Assembly (NCBI RefSeq): GCF_028613635.1
Contig: NZ_JAQRMY010000002.1
Location: 496,001-560,000, forward strand
From: Devosia sp. ZB163
GTDB taxonomy: Bacteria > Pseudomonadota > Alphaproteobacteria > Rhizobiales > Devosiaceae
Reading direction: 5' to 3'
Length of the DNA: 64,000 nt
The notes below the pieces were generated by a model. That model saw nothing but the letters and a program-made list of their open reading frames with translations, did not search any database and had not been told where the DNA came from. The position numbers and the translations under genes were made by a program. Shown piece after piece: positions 1 to 8,871 of this stretch (position 1 is its first letter; every line of letters begins with the position of its first letter).

Positions 1-568
1 TCCAGCCATCGGGATTGGCGGAGACGATGTCCTCGCGCACCGGGAAGAAGGTCGAGAAGCCGAGCAACTGCAGCATGTAGGGGACGCGCTGCTTGAGCGT
101 GAAGGTCAGCGTCTTGTCATCGGTGGCGCTGACCGCGACGCTGTCCTTGCTCTGGTCGGCGAAGTATTCCTCGGCACCGACGATCGAATAGAGCATCGGC
201 GCGTTCATGGCGCCCGAGGCCGGGGTCAGCACGCGCTTCCAGGCGTAGACGAAATCGCCGGCGGTGACGGGCTTGCCGTCCGACCACTTGGCGGCGTCGC
301 GGATCTTGAAGGTGTAGGTGAGGCCGTCATCGCTGAGGGTCCAGCTTTCGGCGAGCGCCGGAACGATCGAACCGTCCGAGGCATACTTCACCAGGCCCTC
401 GAAGGCGTTGCCGATGATGGGGGTGGCAAACGTTTCGGCCGTGGTGCCGGGATCGTACTTGGCGGATTCGTTGTTGACCACGTAGGTCAGCTCGCCCGCG
501 GCCCAGACCGGACTGGCGGAGGCGAGCAGCAGTGCGGCCAGGGCTGGCAGCAGCGCAGTCTTCAGCAT
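1..568 (-). CDS. Oligopeptide ABC transporter substrate-binding protein (family 5), C-terminus beyond window
   Basis: Periplasmic peptide-binding component of the transporter encoded just upstream (633-4736). Only the first 189 codons are inside the window. The start ATG (complement of 566-568) follows a GGGAG Shine-Dalgarno. Residues 1-25 form a Sec signal ending in VWAAG. The mature part has the family 5 (OppA/DppA) landmarks in normal order: a GLVKY segment, AESW, then KWSDGKPVTAGDFVYAWKR. The YAWKR form is typical of OppA-like proteins. It is the last gene of a five-gene set read leftwards, 64 bp after the ATPase gene. The family is certain; the ligand is unknown. Confidence 0.93.
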   Translation of the reverse strand, partial: MLKTALLPALAALLLASASPVWAAGELTYVVNNESAKYDPGTTAETFATPIIGNAFEGLVKYASDGSIVPALAESWTLSDDGLTYTFKIRDAAKWSDGKPVTAGDFVYAWKRVLTPASGAMNAPMLYSIVGAEEYFADQSKDSVAVSATDDKTLTFTLKQRVPYMLQLLGFSTFFPVREDIVSANPDGW

Positions 569-632
569 GACGTTTCTCCCTGTTGAATCCGGACCGAGAG
601 CCGGTCCTGCGAAAGTCGGCGGCCGCGTGACG

Positions 633-1634
633 TCACGCAGCCTCCATCTGCCTGGCCATCACCTTCTCGGCGTAGTGGCAGGCGGCGAAATGGCCTCCGT
701 CGAGTTCGCGCAGTGGAGGCTCGGCGGAAGCGCAAAGGTCGGTGGCGAAGGGGCAGCGCGTGCGGAAGCGGCAGCCCGAAGGGACGTCGACGGCAGTCGG
801 GATCTCGCCGCGCATCGGCGCAGTGTCCCGCCGCGCCGTCGGATCGGCGACCGGGATCGAGGCGAGCAGCGCCTGCGTGTAGGGATGCGCCGGGGCGCGA
901 TAGAGGGCGTCATTGGGGGCAAGCTCGACGATCTTGCCCAGATACATCACCCCGATCCGATCCGAGATATGGCGCACCATCGACAGGTCGTGGGTGATGA
1001 AAAGGTAGGTCAGGCCGAACTCGTCCTGCAGATCCTCGAGCATGTTGACCACCTGCGCCTGGATCGACACGTCGAGCGCCGAGATCGGTTCGTCGCAGAT
1101 CACGAGGTCAGGGTTGAGCGCGATGGCGCGGGCGATGCCGATGCGCTGGCGCTGCCCGCCGGAGAACTCGTGCGGGAAGCGCGTGGCGTGGTCGGGGTTG
1201 AGGCCGACCCGGTCCATGAGTTCGTCGACCCGGGCCAGCCGCGAGGCTGCGTCGCCGATGCCTGCAATCTCGAGCGGCTCGGCGATCAGGTTCCGCACAG
1301 TCATGCGTCCATTCAGCGACGCATACGGATCCTGGAAGATCATCTGCATGCGGCGGCGGAACGGCGCGAGCTGCCGCTCGCCGATTTCGGCGATGTCGAT
1401 GCCATCGAACAGCATCTCGCCGGAGGTTGGCTGGAACAGGCGGATCAACGTGCGGGCGAGGGTCGACTTGCCGCATCCGCTTTCGCCGACGAGGCCGAGC
1501 GTCTCGCCGCGATTGATGGTGAGGTCAACGCCATCGACGGCGCGGAGCACGACCTTGCCGCGGCCGAACAGGCCGTTCGACAGCGTGAAGTGCTTGGTGA
1601 GATTGCGCAGTTCGACCAGGGGCGTGTCGCTCAT
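633..1634 (-). CDS. oppF: Oligopeptide ABC transporter ATPase, OppF type
   Basis: Cytoplasmic ATPase that powers peptide import with the OppD-type partner. The 333-residue protein starts [11 protein letters not shown]. It has Walker [10 protein letters not shown], the ABC signature [14 protein letters not shown] and Walker [13 protein letters not shown]. The C-terminal oligopeptide-transporter extension contains [16 protein letters not shown], whose cysteines in related proteins hold an Fe-S cluster. The start overlaps the previous gene's stop by 4 bp (ATGA), so translation is probably coupled. The open frame extends further upstream, but that part is antisense-type sequence lying over the OppD gene. 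Confidence 0.95.
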   Translation of the reverse strand: MSDTPLVELRNLTKHFTLSNGLFGRGKVVLRAVDGVDLTINRGETLGLVGESGCGKSTLARTLIRLFQPTSGEMLFDGIDIAEIGERQLAPFRRRMQMIFQDPYASLNGRMTVRNLIAEPLEIAGIGDAASRLARVDELMDRVGLNPDHATRFPHEFSGGQRQRIGIARAIALNPDLVICDEPISALDVSIQAQVVNMLEDLQDEFGLTYLFITHDLSMVRHISDRIGVMYLGKIVELAPNDALYRAPAHPYTQALLASIPVADPTARRDTAPMRGEIPTAVDVPSGCRFRTRCPFATDLCASAEPPLRELDGGHFAACHYAEKVMARQMEAA

Positions 1635-2644
1635 GCCGGCACCAGTTCGTTGATACCCTCGACGCGCGGGGCTTCGGCATGGTGCAGCCAGCAGCGCGAC
1701 CCATGGCCTGCGTCGACTTCGTAGATTGGTGGCAGCGCCTTGACGCATTGCGCCATCGCGTTGCGGCAGCGCGGGGCGAAGGGGCAGCCGGCGGGCGGGC
1801 GGCGCATATCCGGCGGCGAGCCGGGGATAGGCGTCAGCCGCTGGTGCGTGCCATCGCGGAGGTCGGGAATCGAGGCGAGCAGACCGCGCGTGTAGGGGTG
1901 GCTCGGCCGGGCGAACATGCGGCGCACCGGTGCTTCTTCCATCACCATGCCGCCATACATCACCAGCACGCGATCGGCGGTTTCGGCGATGACGCCGAGG
2001 TCGTGCGTGATGAGGATCACGGCCATGCCCAGCCGCGACTGCAATTCTCGCAGCAGCGCCAGGATTTGTCGCTGGATGGTGACGTCGAGGGCGGTCGTCG
2101 GCTCGTCGGCGATCAGCAGCTTGGGATCGCAGCTCAGGGCCATGGCGATCATCACCCGCTGCCGCATCCCGCCCGAGAACTCGTGCGGATACGAGCGGAG
2201 CCGCTTGGCGGCCGACGGAATGCGCACGAGCTCGAACAGCTCGGTGGCGCGTTGCCGCGCCGCCGCTCGGGAGATGCGACGATGCCTCAGGATCGTCTCG
2301 ATCACCTGCTCGCCGACCGTCAGCGTGGGGTTCAGCGAGGTCATCGGATCCTGGAAGATCATGCCGATCTCGTCGCCGCGCAGGCGACGCAGGTCGCGAT
2401 CGTCGAGCTGCAGCAGGTCCTCGCCTTCGAACAGGGCGGAGCCGGCGATCACCTTGCCGTTGCTCTTGAGCAGCCCGAGCAGGCTCATGCAGGTGATCGA
2501 CTTGCCCGAGCCGCTCTCGCCGACGATGCCGAGAATCTCGCCGGGCCGGAGTTCGAACGACACCCCGCGCACCGCCTGCACCTCGCCACGTGAGGTGAAG
2601 AAGCTGGTGCGCAGATCCCTGACCGACAGAAGGGGCTGGCTCAT
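1631..2644 (-). CDS. oppD: Oligopeptide ABC transporter ATPase, OppD type
   Basis: The second ATPase of the importer, 337 residues, starting [16 protein letters not shown]. Walker A is [13 protein letters not shown], the signature [14 protein letters not shown] and Walker [13 protein letters not shown]. The tail [15 protein letters not shown] is the cysteine motif of oligopeptide ATPases. It overlaps the permease gene upstream and the OppF gene downstream by 4 bp each, a tightly packed operon. The D/F assignment rests on gene order and on the FSGGM versus FSGGQ signature. Confidence 0.95.
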   Translation of the reverse strand: MSQPLLSVRDLRTSFFTSRGEVQAVRGVSFELRPGEILGIVGESGSGKSITCMSLLGLLKSNGKVIAGSALFEGEDLLQLDDRDLRRLRGDEIGMIFQDPMTSLNPTLTVGEQVIETILRHRRISRAAARQRATELFELVRIPSAAKRLRSYPHEFSGGMRQRVMIAMALSCDPKLLIADEPTTALDVTIQRQILALLRELQSRLGMAVILITHDLGVIAETADRVLVMYGGMVMEEAPVRRMFARPSHPYTRGLLASIPDLRDGTHQRLTPIPGSPPDMRRPPAGCPFAPRCRNAMAQCVKALPPIYEVDAGHGSRCWLHHAEAPRVEGINELVPA

Positions 2645-3813
2645 GTGCGCAGCCTCGGATCGAGTGCATCGCGCAGGCCGTCGCCGAGGAAGTTGAAGGC
2701 GAACATGGTTAGGCTGATGGCGGCCGCCGGGAAGAACATCTGGTACGGATAGGCCCGCAATGTCTCGACGGCCTCCGATGTCAGGGTGCCCCAGCTTGCT
2801 TCGGGCGGCGTGACGCCGAGACCGATGAAGCTCATGAAGCTCTCGATGAAGATGGCGCTCGGGATCAGCATCGTCAGTGCGACGAGGATCGGGCCGATGG
2901 AGTTGGGCAGCAGGTGACGCGTCAGGATGCGGCCGGTCGAGGCGCCCATCGTCCGCGCCGCGGCAACGTAGTCCTGCTGCTTCAGCGTGAGGATCTGCCC
3001 GCGTACGATGCGGGCCATGTCGACCCAGTAGACCGAGCCGATGGCGATGATCACCGAGAAGAAGCCGGAGTTGAACACCACCATGATGAGGATGACGTAG
3101 AGCGTCAGCGGGATCGTGGAGATCACCTCGACGACGCGCATCATCAGCGTGTCGACGCGACCACCCAGGTAGCCGGCGATGCCGCCGTAGAAGACGCCGA
3201 TGAAGAAGTTCACCAGTGTTGCGACCAGCGCGACGGTCAGCGAAATCCGTGCGCCGTAGAGCTGGCGGGCGAGCACGTCGCGGCCGAGCTGGTCGGTGCC
3301 GAAGAGGTTGCTCATGTTCCACTGCCAGCCGCCCGCAGCCAGCACCACGCCGCCGCCGCGCGTCAGCGTCTGGGTTGCCGCGTTGAGGGTCACCTCGACA
3401 TCGCCGAAGGCAAACACGGTCTGCTTCTTCAGCAGGTCCTTCTTGCCGCGGATGAGACCGGCGATGCGGCCGTCGTCGGTCACCTCGTAGAGGTTGAGGT
3501 TGCCGGAGTTGAAGAAGAAGCGCGTGGTCGCGCCGCTCTCGTCCGTCACCTCATAGACCTGGAACACCGGCGGGATGTTGGAGAGCTTCAGGTCCTGGTC
3601 GTAGTAGTTGTGCCGCGACACCATCGGGCCGAAGATCGCGGCGATGACCAGCACGATGATGAAGCCCAGCCCGAGCATGGCCGGCCGATTGCGCCACAGG
3701 CGCTGGCGCACGTCCTGCCAGTAGGTGAGGCTGGGTGCCGCGATCTGCTCGGCCGCGCCCGCGATCCGGGCAGCCGGCTTCCACATCTCGGGGGCGACGT
3801 GAATATCGCTCAT
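2641..3813 (-). CDS. oppC: Oligopeptide ABC transporter permease, OppC type, with a large periplasmic insertion
   Basis: Inner-membrane permease with the binding-protein-dependent transport fold. At 390 residues it is about 90-100 longer than the usual OppC. The extra length lies between TM1 (about residues 45-65, [18 protein letters not shown]) and the conserved [20 protein letters not shown] stretch, so it is a periplasmic segment (about residues 70-175) rich in beta-forming residues ([30 protein letters not shown]). The two halves of that segment look weakly repetitive (each has a YEVTD). The ATPase-contact EAA loop (AARTMGAS) is normal. The insert may contact the binding protein or ligand; that is inference. 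Confidence 0.93.
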   Translation of the reverse strand: MSDIHVAPEMWKPAARIAGAAEQIAAPSLTYWQDVRQRLWRNRPAMLGLGFIIVLVIAAIFGPMVSRHNYYDQDLKLSNIPPVFQVYEVTDESGATTRFFFNSGNLNLYEVTDDGRIAGLIRGKKDLLKKQTVFAFGDVEVTLNAATQTLTRGGGVVLAAGGWQWNMSNLFGTDQLGRDVLARQLYGARISLTVALVATLVNFFIGVFYGGIAGYLGGRVDTLMMRVVEVISTIPLTLYVILIMVVFNSGFFSVIIAIGSVYWVDMARIVRGQILTLKQQDYVAAARTMGASTGRILTRHLLPNSIGPILVALTMLIPSAIFIESFMSFIGLGVTPPEASWGTLTSEAVETLRAYPYQMFFPAAAISLTMFAFNFLGDGLRDALDPRLRT

Positions 3814-4736
3814 CGCGCCTCGCGGTATTTGATGCGCGGGTCGAGCACGAGGTACAGCATGTCGACGATGAAGATCATCACCATCAGCACCGCTGCGTAG
3901 AAGATCGTGATGCCCATGATCGCGGTGTAGTCGCGATTGGTGATCGACAGCACGAAGTGGCGGCCGATGCCGGGCAGGGCGAAGATCTGCTCGATCACGA
4001 ACGACCCCGTGATGAGGTTGGCGACGACCGGTCCGAGCACTGTCACGACCGGGATCAGTGAGTTGCGCAGTCCGTGCTTGAAGAGGATCTGGCCGGGCTT
4101 CAGGCCCTTGGCCTTGGCGGTGGTCATGTAGTCCATCTGCAGCGTCTCGAGCAGGCTCGAGCGGGCAAGGCGCGCGATGAACGAAATCCAGAAGCCCGAC
4201 AGCGCGAAGACCGGGAGGAAGTAGCCGCGCCAGTCGTCGAGGCCGAAGGTCGGGACCCAGCCCAGGCGCAGCGCAAAGAAGTAGAGCGCCACCGTCGCGA
4301 TGACATAGGACGGCACCGCGACGCCGATGGTGGCGATCACCATCACCAGCGTGTCGGGCCAGCGGTTGCGGTTGAGCGCCGCGACAATGCCGAGCGGCAC
4401 ACCCAGCGAGACGACGCAGATCAGCGCCAGCACCCCGACCTTGAGCGTCGTCGGCAGCCCCTGGGCGATGATCTCGTTGACGCTCATGCCTGCGTACTTG
4501 AACGACGGCCCGAGGTCGAAGGTCGCGATGCCCCGCAGGTAATTGAGGTACTGCACCCAGATCGGGTCATCGAGGTGGTACTTGGCGTTGATGGCCGCCT
4601 GGATTTCCGGCGCCATCATCTTGTCGGAGACGAACGGCCCGCCGGGCACCGCGTGCATCAGGAAGAAGGTGAGGGTGATGATGGCGAACAGCGTCACCAG
4701 CATCAGCGCCAGCCGCTGCAAGACATAGGCGGTCAT
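3810..4736 (-). CDS. oppB: Oligopeptide ABC transporter permease, OppB type
   Basis: First permease of the set, 308 residues, starting MTAYVLQRLALMLVTLFAI. It has the OppB features: TM1, then the periplasmic GGPF..DK segment, about six membrane segments, the EAA loop (TTAKAKGLKPGQILFKHGLRNSLIP) and the C-terminal LVLDPRIKY motif. Its stop overlaps the OppC start by 4 bp. It heads the operon oppB-C-D-F-SBP. The 89 bp upstream hold an A+T-rich stretch (TATAATT, + strand 4780-4786) that could carry a promoter in either direction. Confidence 0.95.
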   Translation of the reverse strand: MTAYVLQRLALMLVTLFAIITLTFFLMHAVPGGPFVSDKMMAPEIQAAINAKYHLDDPIWVQYLNYLRGIATFDLGPSFKYAGMSVNEIIAQGLPTTLKVGVLALICVVSLGVPLGIVAALNRNRWPDTLVMVIATIGVAVPSYVIATVALYFFALRLGWVPTFGLDDWRGYFLPVFALSGFWISFIARLARSSLLETLQMDYMTTAKAKGLKPGQILFKHGLRNSLIPVVTVLGPVVANLITGSFVIEQIFALPGIGRHFVLSITNRDYTAIMGITIFYAAVLMVMIFIVDMLYLVLDPRIKYREAR

Positions 4737-4825
4737 GCCGGCTGCCCCGTTTGTCCCACCACGCTCAACTTTAGCCCCACTATAATTGGAGGCATATCAG
4801 CACCTTGCCGGCGCCCGCGCAACCA

Positions 4826-5323
4826 TCAGATGGTGAAGCGGCTGCGCAGGATCAGGAAGCAGGCGATCGCCGGCACGGTCAGGAGTCGCGCGGCCTCGAC
4901 GCGCTCGGGCGTGTACCAGCCTTCCTCGTGCAAGAGATTGACGCTTCCGAGCATCTCGCCGCCTGCGACGATCGGCATGTTGATCGCCGAACCGCAGCCC
5001 AGCGAAACGATGAGGTCGAGGTCGGGGAAGTCAGCGCGCATCGCCTCGACCGAGTTCGCCACGTAGACGAATCGCTCCTCGGTCATCTTGCGGTAGGTCT
5101 CGTCGAACACGATCGGCTTGGTGCCGAGCACCGGATAGGCCGTCTCGTCGCTCGAATAGACGCGTCGCACATATCCGCCCGCGGGATTGTCGGCTGTCAT
5201 CGTGAACAGCTTCACGCCAACCGTCGCTTCGGCAAGGCGATGCAGCGCCACTCCGACGTCGCGCTCGGTGCGATACGTGGCAAGGGCGTCGGCGAACGCG
5301 ATCTGCGGCGATGTCTGCGTCAT
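4826..5323 (-). CDS. GAF-domain protein
   Basis: Small soluble protein of 165 residues, starting MTQTSPQIAFADAL. The whole length is one GAF domain: an N-terminal helix, the LAEATVGVKLFTMT strand, a central FDETYRKMTEERF helix, and the signature segment SLGCGSAINMPIVAGGEMLGSVNLLHEEG near residues 108-137. No output domain is attached. Stand-alone GAF proteins of this type can bind small ligands or act as methionine-sulfoxide reductase-like enzymes, but I see no basis to choose. It is co-directional with the ADP-ribosylglycohydrolase upstream and the opp operon downstream. A longer frame upstream is only untranslated sequence. Confidence 0.82.
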   Translation of the reverse strand: MTQTSPQIAFADALATYRTERDVGVALHRLAEATVGVKLFTMTADNPAGGYVRRVYSSDETAYPVLGTKPIVFDETYRKMTEERFVYVANSVEAMRADFPDLDLIVSLGCGSAINMPIVAGGEMLGSVNLLHEEGWYTPERVEAARLLTVPAIACFLILRSRFTI

Positions 5324-5433
5324 GTCGTCGATGATTCCTGCGCGGCTTGAAGATGTCCAGACGGCGCCGCGGCAGCAACCGCGCACCAGGCTGGCGTTGC
5401 GGGGCAGGCATGCAGTTCGGCATGACCGCATGC

Positions 5434-5465
5434 ACGTCCCTCTCACCCTGCGGGGAGAGGGACGT
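5434..5465. repeat. Long GC-rich hairpin between genes
   Basis: Two 11-bp arms, ACGTCCCTCTC and GAGAGGGACGT, are perfectly complementary. Inside them CCC and GGG pair again around a TGC loop, giving a 14-bp stem with one bulged A. It lies 9 bp downstream of the ADP-ribosylglycohydrolase stop. Similar ccctctc...gagaggg palindromes are dispersed repeats in many alphaproteobacteria. It could also end or stabilise the upstream transcript. No second copy was noticed in the window. Confidence 0.6.
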
Positions 5466-5473
5466 GGCGTTGC

Positions 5474-6862
5474 TTACTTCCGTGCCTTGCGCACCGCTTC
5501 GACGGTCTGGCCGACCAGGTCGTCGAAGGCGATCTTGGCCGGGCGGCGCATGTAGGTGACGATGTCGTCGACCAGCAGCGGGGCGGACCAGCGGTCGTCG
5601 ATGATGCTGCTGCCCTGCTGGATGCCGAGGATGCAGAGCATCTGGGCGGCGTTGCAATCGACGTCGTGGCCGATGCCGCAGATGATCTCCAGCGTCAGGT
5701 CGAAATCGCCGTTGCCGAACCACAGCGCCACCACCTGCGCGGCGGCATTCGGGTAGACGTGGATCCAGTTGTACTCGACGTATTCCGCGTCGCACTTCGC
5801 CCAGGCGGTCTGCCAGTCCGGCGAATTGCGGCAGGCGTCGAGCGCGAAGGCGAGGACGGCGCCGTACTCGGTGCGGGTCGAGAACAGGGCGATGGTCGAG
5901 GTGAGCAGCGCCTTGCTGTCGGTCTCGGTGTAGGCGCGGGCGGCGAGCACGGCGTTGAACACCTCGCCGAGGATGCCGTTGCCGGCGGCCGAGATCTCGG
6001 CGTCGATCCAGGCGAGGCGGGCGGCCTCACGGGCCTGGCCGGGGGCGACCATGCCGCAGATGGTGCCGCGCATCTGGCCGCCGATCCACTCGTCGAACGG
6101 GTTGTCGAGCGAACCGGTCAGCGGCGGCAGGAGGCCACGGCGGATGCTGGCGAGCGCCACGGCCTCGGCCGACCAGCCCATCGGGATCAGCGCGGTCCAG
6201 CGCTCGGCGATATCGGCGCCGGTGACGGCGTGGCCCTTGTCGGCGAAGGCTTCGAGGAAGGCGATCTCGAAGGTGATGTCGTCATTATAGGTGTTGGGCT
6301 CGCGCACGTAGTCGCGGATCGGGCCGAACACCTTGGCGATGTTTTCGGCGGTGTAGCCCTCGAGCGCCGTGCCGGCGGCAGCGCCGACCAGCTGCGCCAG
6401 CCAAGCGGCGCGGGTGCGATCGACGAAGTCGGCGCTGGCGACGTCGACGGCAGTGTCGGCCGGCCAGTTCACATCGGCATCGAACGCGGCCCAGTCGGCG
6501 TAGCGCAGGGTCTTCTGGCTCTTGTGGTTGGGATCGGCCACGGCGGCGCGCATGATGGCGCGCAGGCGGTAGTCGATGGTGTAGAGCGCTTCGTAATTCT
6601 TGGCGGCCAGAGCGTCGAGGCCCTGCTTCAGCAGGTCCTCATAGGGAGCGAGCTTGTACCCCTTGCTCTCCATCGACTGCAGCGCGCCGGCCATCAGGCA
6701 TTCGGGCGCGGCGGAGCCGGGCACGTTGCTCTGCCAGTACATCGCCACCAGCATGTCGCCGCCGTTCATGATGGCGCTGGCGTCCCAGGTCTGCTCTTCG
6801 GCAGTGCGGACGATCGGCATGGTGTCGCGCAGCAGGTCGCGGGTCAGTTCCCAGGCTTTCAT
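5474..6862 (-). CDS. ADP-ribosylglycohydrolase family protein
   Basis: Enzyme of the DraG/ARH fold, 462 residues, which hydrolyses N- or O-glycosidic bonds of ADP-ribose-like substrates with two metal ions. The catalytic half starts around residue 165 (AWLAQLVGAAAGTALEG). Metal-binding motifs visible are YNDDITFE near residue 208 and GHDVDCNAAQ near residue 400; these match the family TDD and GxDxD sites, with His-Val replacing the usual small residues in the second. The first 150 residues are a helical extension not found in DraG. The gene is 24 bp downstream of a BMP-type nucleoside permease, so a role in breaking down imported nucleosides or ADP-ribose derivatives is more likely than nitrogenase control. 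Confidence 0.85.
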   Translation of the reverse strand: MKAWELTRDLLRDTMPIVRTAEEQTWDASAIMNGGDMLVAMYWQSNVPGSAAPECLMAGALQSMESKGYKLAPYEDLLKQGLDALAAKNYEALYTIDYRLRAIMRAAVADPNHKSQKTLRYADWAAFDADVNWPADTAVDVASADFVDRTRAAWLAQLVGAAAGTALEGYTAENIAKVFGPIRDYVREPNTYNDDITFEIAFLEAFADKGHAVTGADIAERWTALIPMGWSAEAVALASIRRGLLPPLTGSLDNPFDEWIGGQMRGTICGMVAPGQAREAARLAWIDAEISAAGNGILGEVFNAVLAARAYTETDSKALLTSTIALFSTRTEYGAVLAFALDACRNSPDWQTAWAKCDAEYVEYNWIHVYPNAAAQVVALWFGNGDFDLTLEIICGIGHDVDCNAAQMLCILGIQQGSSIIDDRWSAPLLVDDIVTYMRRPAKIAFDDLVGQTVEAVRKARK

Positions 6863-6886
6863 GGGCTACCTTCGTATCTAGGGTGG

Positions 6887-7807
6887 TCAGGAATTCGAGC
6901 GGGCCTTGGCCTGCCGGCGTGCCGCGTAAACGGTCAGCATGACGGCCGGCACGATGTAGGGGATCATCTGCATCAGCTCATTGGGCAGGCCCTTGGTCTG
7001 CATGGTGATGGCGACGGTTTCGGCGATGCCGAGCACCGCCGCAGCGGCGAACGTGCCCCAGGCCGTGCCCATGCCCATCACCTCGGCGGCGAGCGCGATG
7101 AAGCCACGTCCGGCGGTCATGTTCTGGGCGAACCAGCTGACATAGCCCATCGAGAGATATGCGCCCGCGGCGCCGCCGAATACGCCGGAGAGAGTCAGCG
7201 CATGGAACTGCACGCGATTGCGCGAGACACCGGCGGCCGCGGCCGCCTTGGGGTCGGAGCCGACGGCGCGGATGTGAAGGCCGAAGGGCGTCCGCGCCAG
7301 CATGATGGCGACCGTGGGGACGGCGAGGATCGCCACGTAGGTCAGCATGTGGTGGCCCGACAGCAGCGGGCCGAGCACCGGGATGCCGCCGAGCAAGGGG
7401 ATGTCGATATTGGGCAGCACGCCGCTCTGCAGCGCGCCCGACATCCCCTTGTCGCCGGTGGCAAGGAACAGGCCCAACGTCGTCGCGGCGAGGGCCGCCA
7501 TGTTGAGCGCAATACCTGTGATGATGAACTGGGTGCCGAGGCCATTGATGAACAAGGCCATCAGCGCGCCGAGCATGCCGCCGCCGATCAGCGCGGCGAA
7601 GAGGCCGAGGAACGGGTTGGCGGTAGCGGCGCTGACCAGCACGCCGATCAGCGCGCCCGAGAGCATGATGCCCTCCATGCCGATGTTGAGCACGCCCGCG
7701 CGATCGGAGATCAGCACGCCGAGGGCAGCGAGCAGCAGCGGCGTCATCACTCGCAGCACGGTGGCGACGACGGCGGGGTCGGCGATGGCCTGGAAGAACT
7801 CGATCAT
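6887..7807 (-). CDS. Nucleoside-type ABC transporter permease 2 (BPD_transp_2 family)
   Basis: Second membrane subunit of the BMP-type importer, 306 residues, starting MIEFFQAIADPAVV. Eight or more hydrophobic segments are visible, with the family motifs SDRAGVLNIGMEGIML near the N-terminus and GSDPKAAAAAGV in the cytoplasmic loop. This matches YufQ/NupQ-like permeases. The start overlaps the upstream permease's stop by 4 bp. Confidence 0.93.
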   Translation of the reverse strand: MIEFFQAIADPAVVATVLRVMTPLLLAALGVLISDRAGVLNIGMEGIMLSGALIGVLVSAATANPFLGLFAALIGGGMLGALMALFINGLGTQFIITGIALNMAALAATTLGLFLATGDKGMSGALQSGVLPNIDIPLLGGIPVLGPLLSGHHMLTYVAILAVPTVAIMLARTPFGLHIRAVGSDPKAAAAAGVSRNRVQFHALTLSGVFGGAAGAYLSMGYVSWFAQNMTAGRGFIALAAEVMGMGTAWGTFAAAAVLGIAETVAITMQTKGLPNELMQMIPYIVPAVMLTVYAARRQAKARSNS

Positions 7808-8871
7808 GCGCCGCGCTCCTGACCCTTGATGTCGCGGATGAGGCGCAGGAACGCCGGGTGGCGGAAGATGGCCGCGGCGGTGACGGCCAGCAGGATCGCG
7901 GCGGTGACCAGCCCGACGATCTCGGAGGGCACGTCGAGATTGCGCGCCAGCATGTCGCCGCCGACCTGGAGGTAAGCGAGGAACAGTGCGGCAGGGATGA
8001 CGAGGAACGGGTTCTCGCGGGCGAGGATGGCGACGGTGATGCCGGTCCAGCCGAGGCCGGGCAGGGCGGTCCACGAGAAGCGGCTGTAGAGCCCGAGCAC
8101 CTCGATGGCGCCGGCCATGCCGGCAATCAGACCGCCGGCGACCTGCGCCTGCATCAGCAGTTTCGACGAGGCGAGGCCGAGATGGCTGGCAAAGCCCGGG
8201 CTCGAGCCGACGATGCGGACATTGAGGCCGGAACGGGTGCCGTAGAGCCAGATGCCGCCGAGGATGCAGGCGACGAAGGCGATGATGACGCCGGTATGCA
8301 GGCGGGTGCCCTGCAGCAGCCGGTCGAGGGTGAAGTCGGCGGGCAGCTTGTAGGACATCAGCGCGCCGGCATTGGGATCGCGCAGCACGTAGTTGAGGAA
8401 GTAGACGCCGGCGAACAGGAAGGCGAAGTTCAGCACCAGCGAGTTGACCATCTCGGAGGCGCCGAAACGCACCCGGAGGTAGCCCGGCACGATACAGGCG
8501 AGCGAGCCGACGAGCGCGCCAACGAGGATGGCGGCAGGCGTCGCGACGAAGCCGGTGAGCGGGAGCAGGACGGCAGTCGCGGCGGCGGCGAGGCCACCGA
8601 GGAAGAAGCTGCCCTCGACGCCGAGGTTGAACATGCCGGCGCGAAAGATGATGGTCGCGGCAAGGCCGGTCATCATGGCGGGGGTCGCCGCTTCGAGGAT
8701 GTTGCCCATGTGGCGGATGGTGCCGAACGGGCCGAGGACGAACAGCCGGAGCACCTCGAACGGGTCCGGCTGCGACAGCGCCACCGGCACCAGTACGGCG
8801 AGGATCACCAGCACGATGACCAGTGCCGTGAGGGCGAATTCGGTGAGACCGGCGAGGATGGAGCGGGTCAT
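7804..8871 (-). CDS. Nucleoside-type ABC transporter permease 1 (BPD_transp_2 family)
   Basis: Membrane subunit of 355 residues, starting MTRSILAGLTEFALTAL. It carries FRAGMFNLGVEGSFFLGG, the permease-1 counterpart of the NxGxEG motif, and GSSPGFASHLGLASSKL, the cytoplasmic coupling loop. Family members (YufP/NupP) pair with the second permease to import purine nucleosides. Four-bp overlaps on both sides show a coupled operon. Sequence upstream of this start is open but lies over the ATPase gene in another frame. Confidence 0.93.
   Translation of the reverse strand: MTRSILAGLTEFALTALVIVLVILAVLVPVALSQPDPFEVLRLFVLGPFGTIRHMGNILEAATPAMMTGLAATIIFRAGMFNLGVEGSFFLGGLAAAATAVLLPLTGFVATPAAILVGALVGSLACIVPGYLRVRFGASEMVNSLVLNFAFLFAGVYFLNYVLRDPNAGALMSYKLPADFTLDRLLQGTRLHTGVIIAFVACILGGIWLYGTRSGLNVRIVGSSPGFASHLGLASSKLLMQAQVAGGLIAGMAGAIEVLGLYSRFSWTALPGLGWTGITVAILARENPFLVIPAALFLAYLQVGGDMLARNLDVPSEIVGLVTAAILLAVTAAAIFRHPAFLRLIRDIKGQERGA

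Noticed and set aside
633-2669. A 678-residue reading of the first OppF gene
   Set aside because: The first 345 residues lie over oppD in a different frame and look like antisense-type sequence; the true N-terminus is [11 protein letters not shown] at 1634.
5666-7822. A 718-codon open frame on the + strand across the ADP-ribosylglycohydrolase and permease genes
   Set aside because: It is antisense to two well-supported genes, rich in Arg/Gly/Ala/His from high GC, and has no domain. The same applies to long antisense frames at 29788-31878 and 53101-55011.
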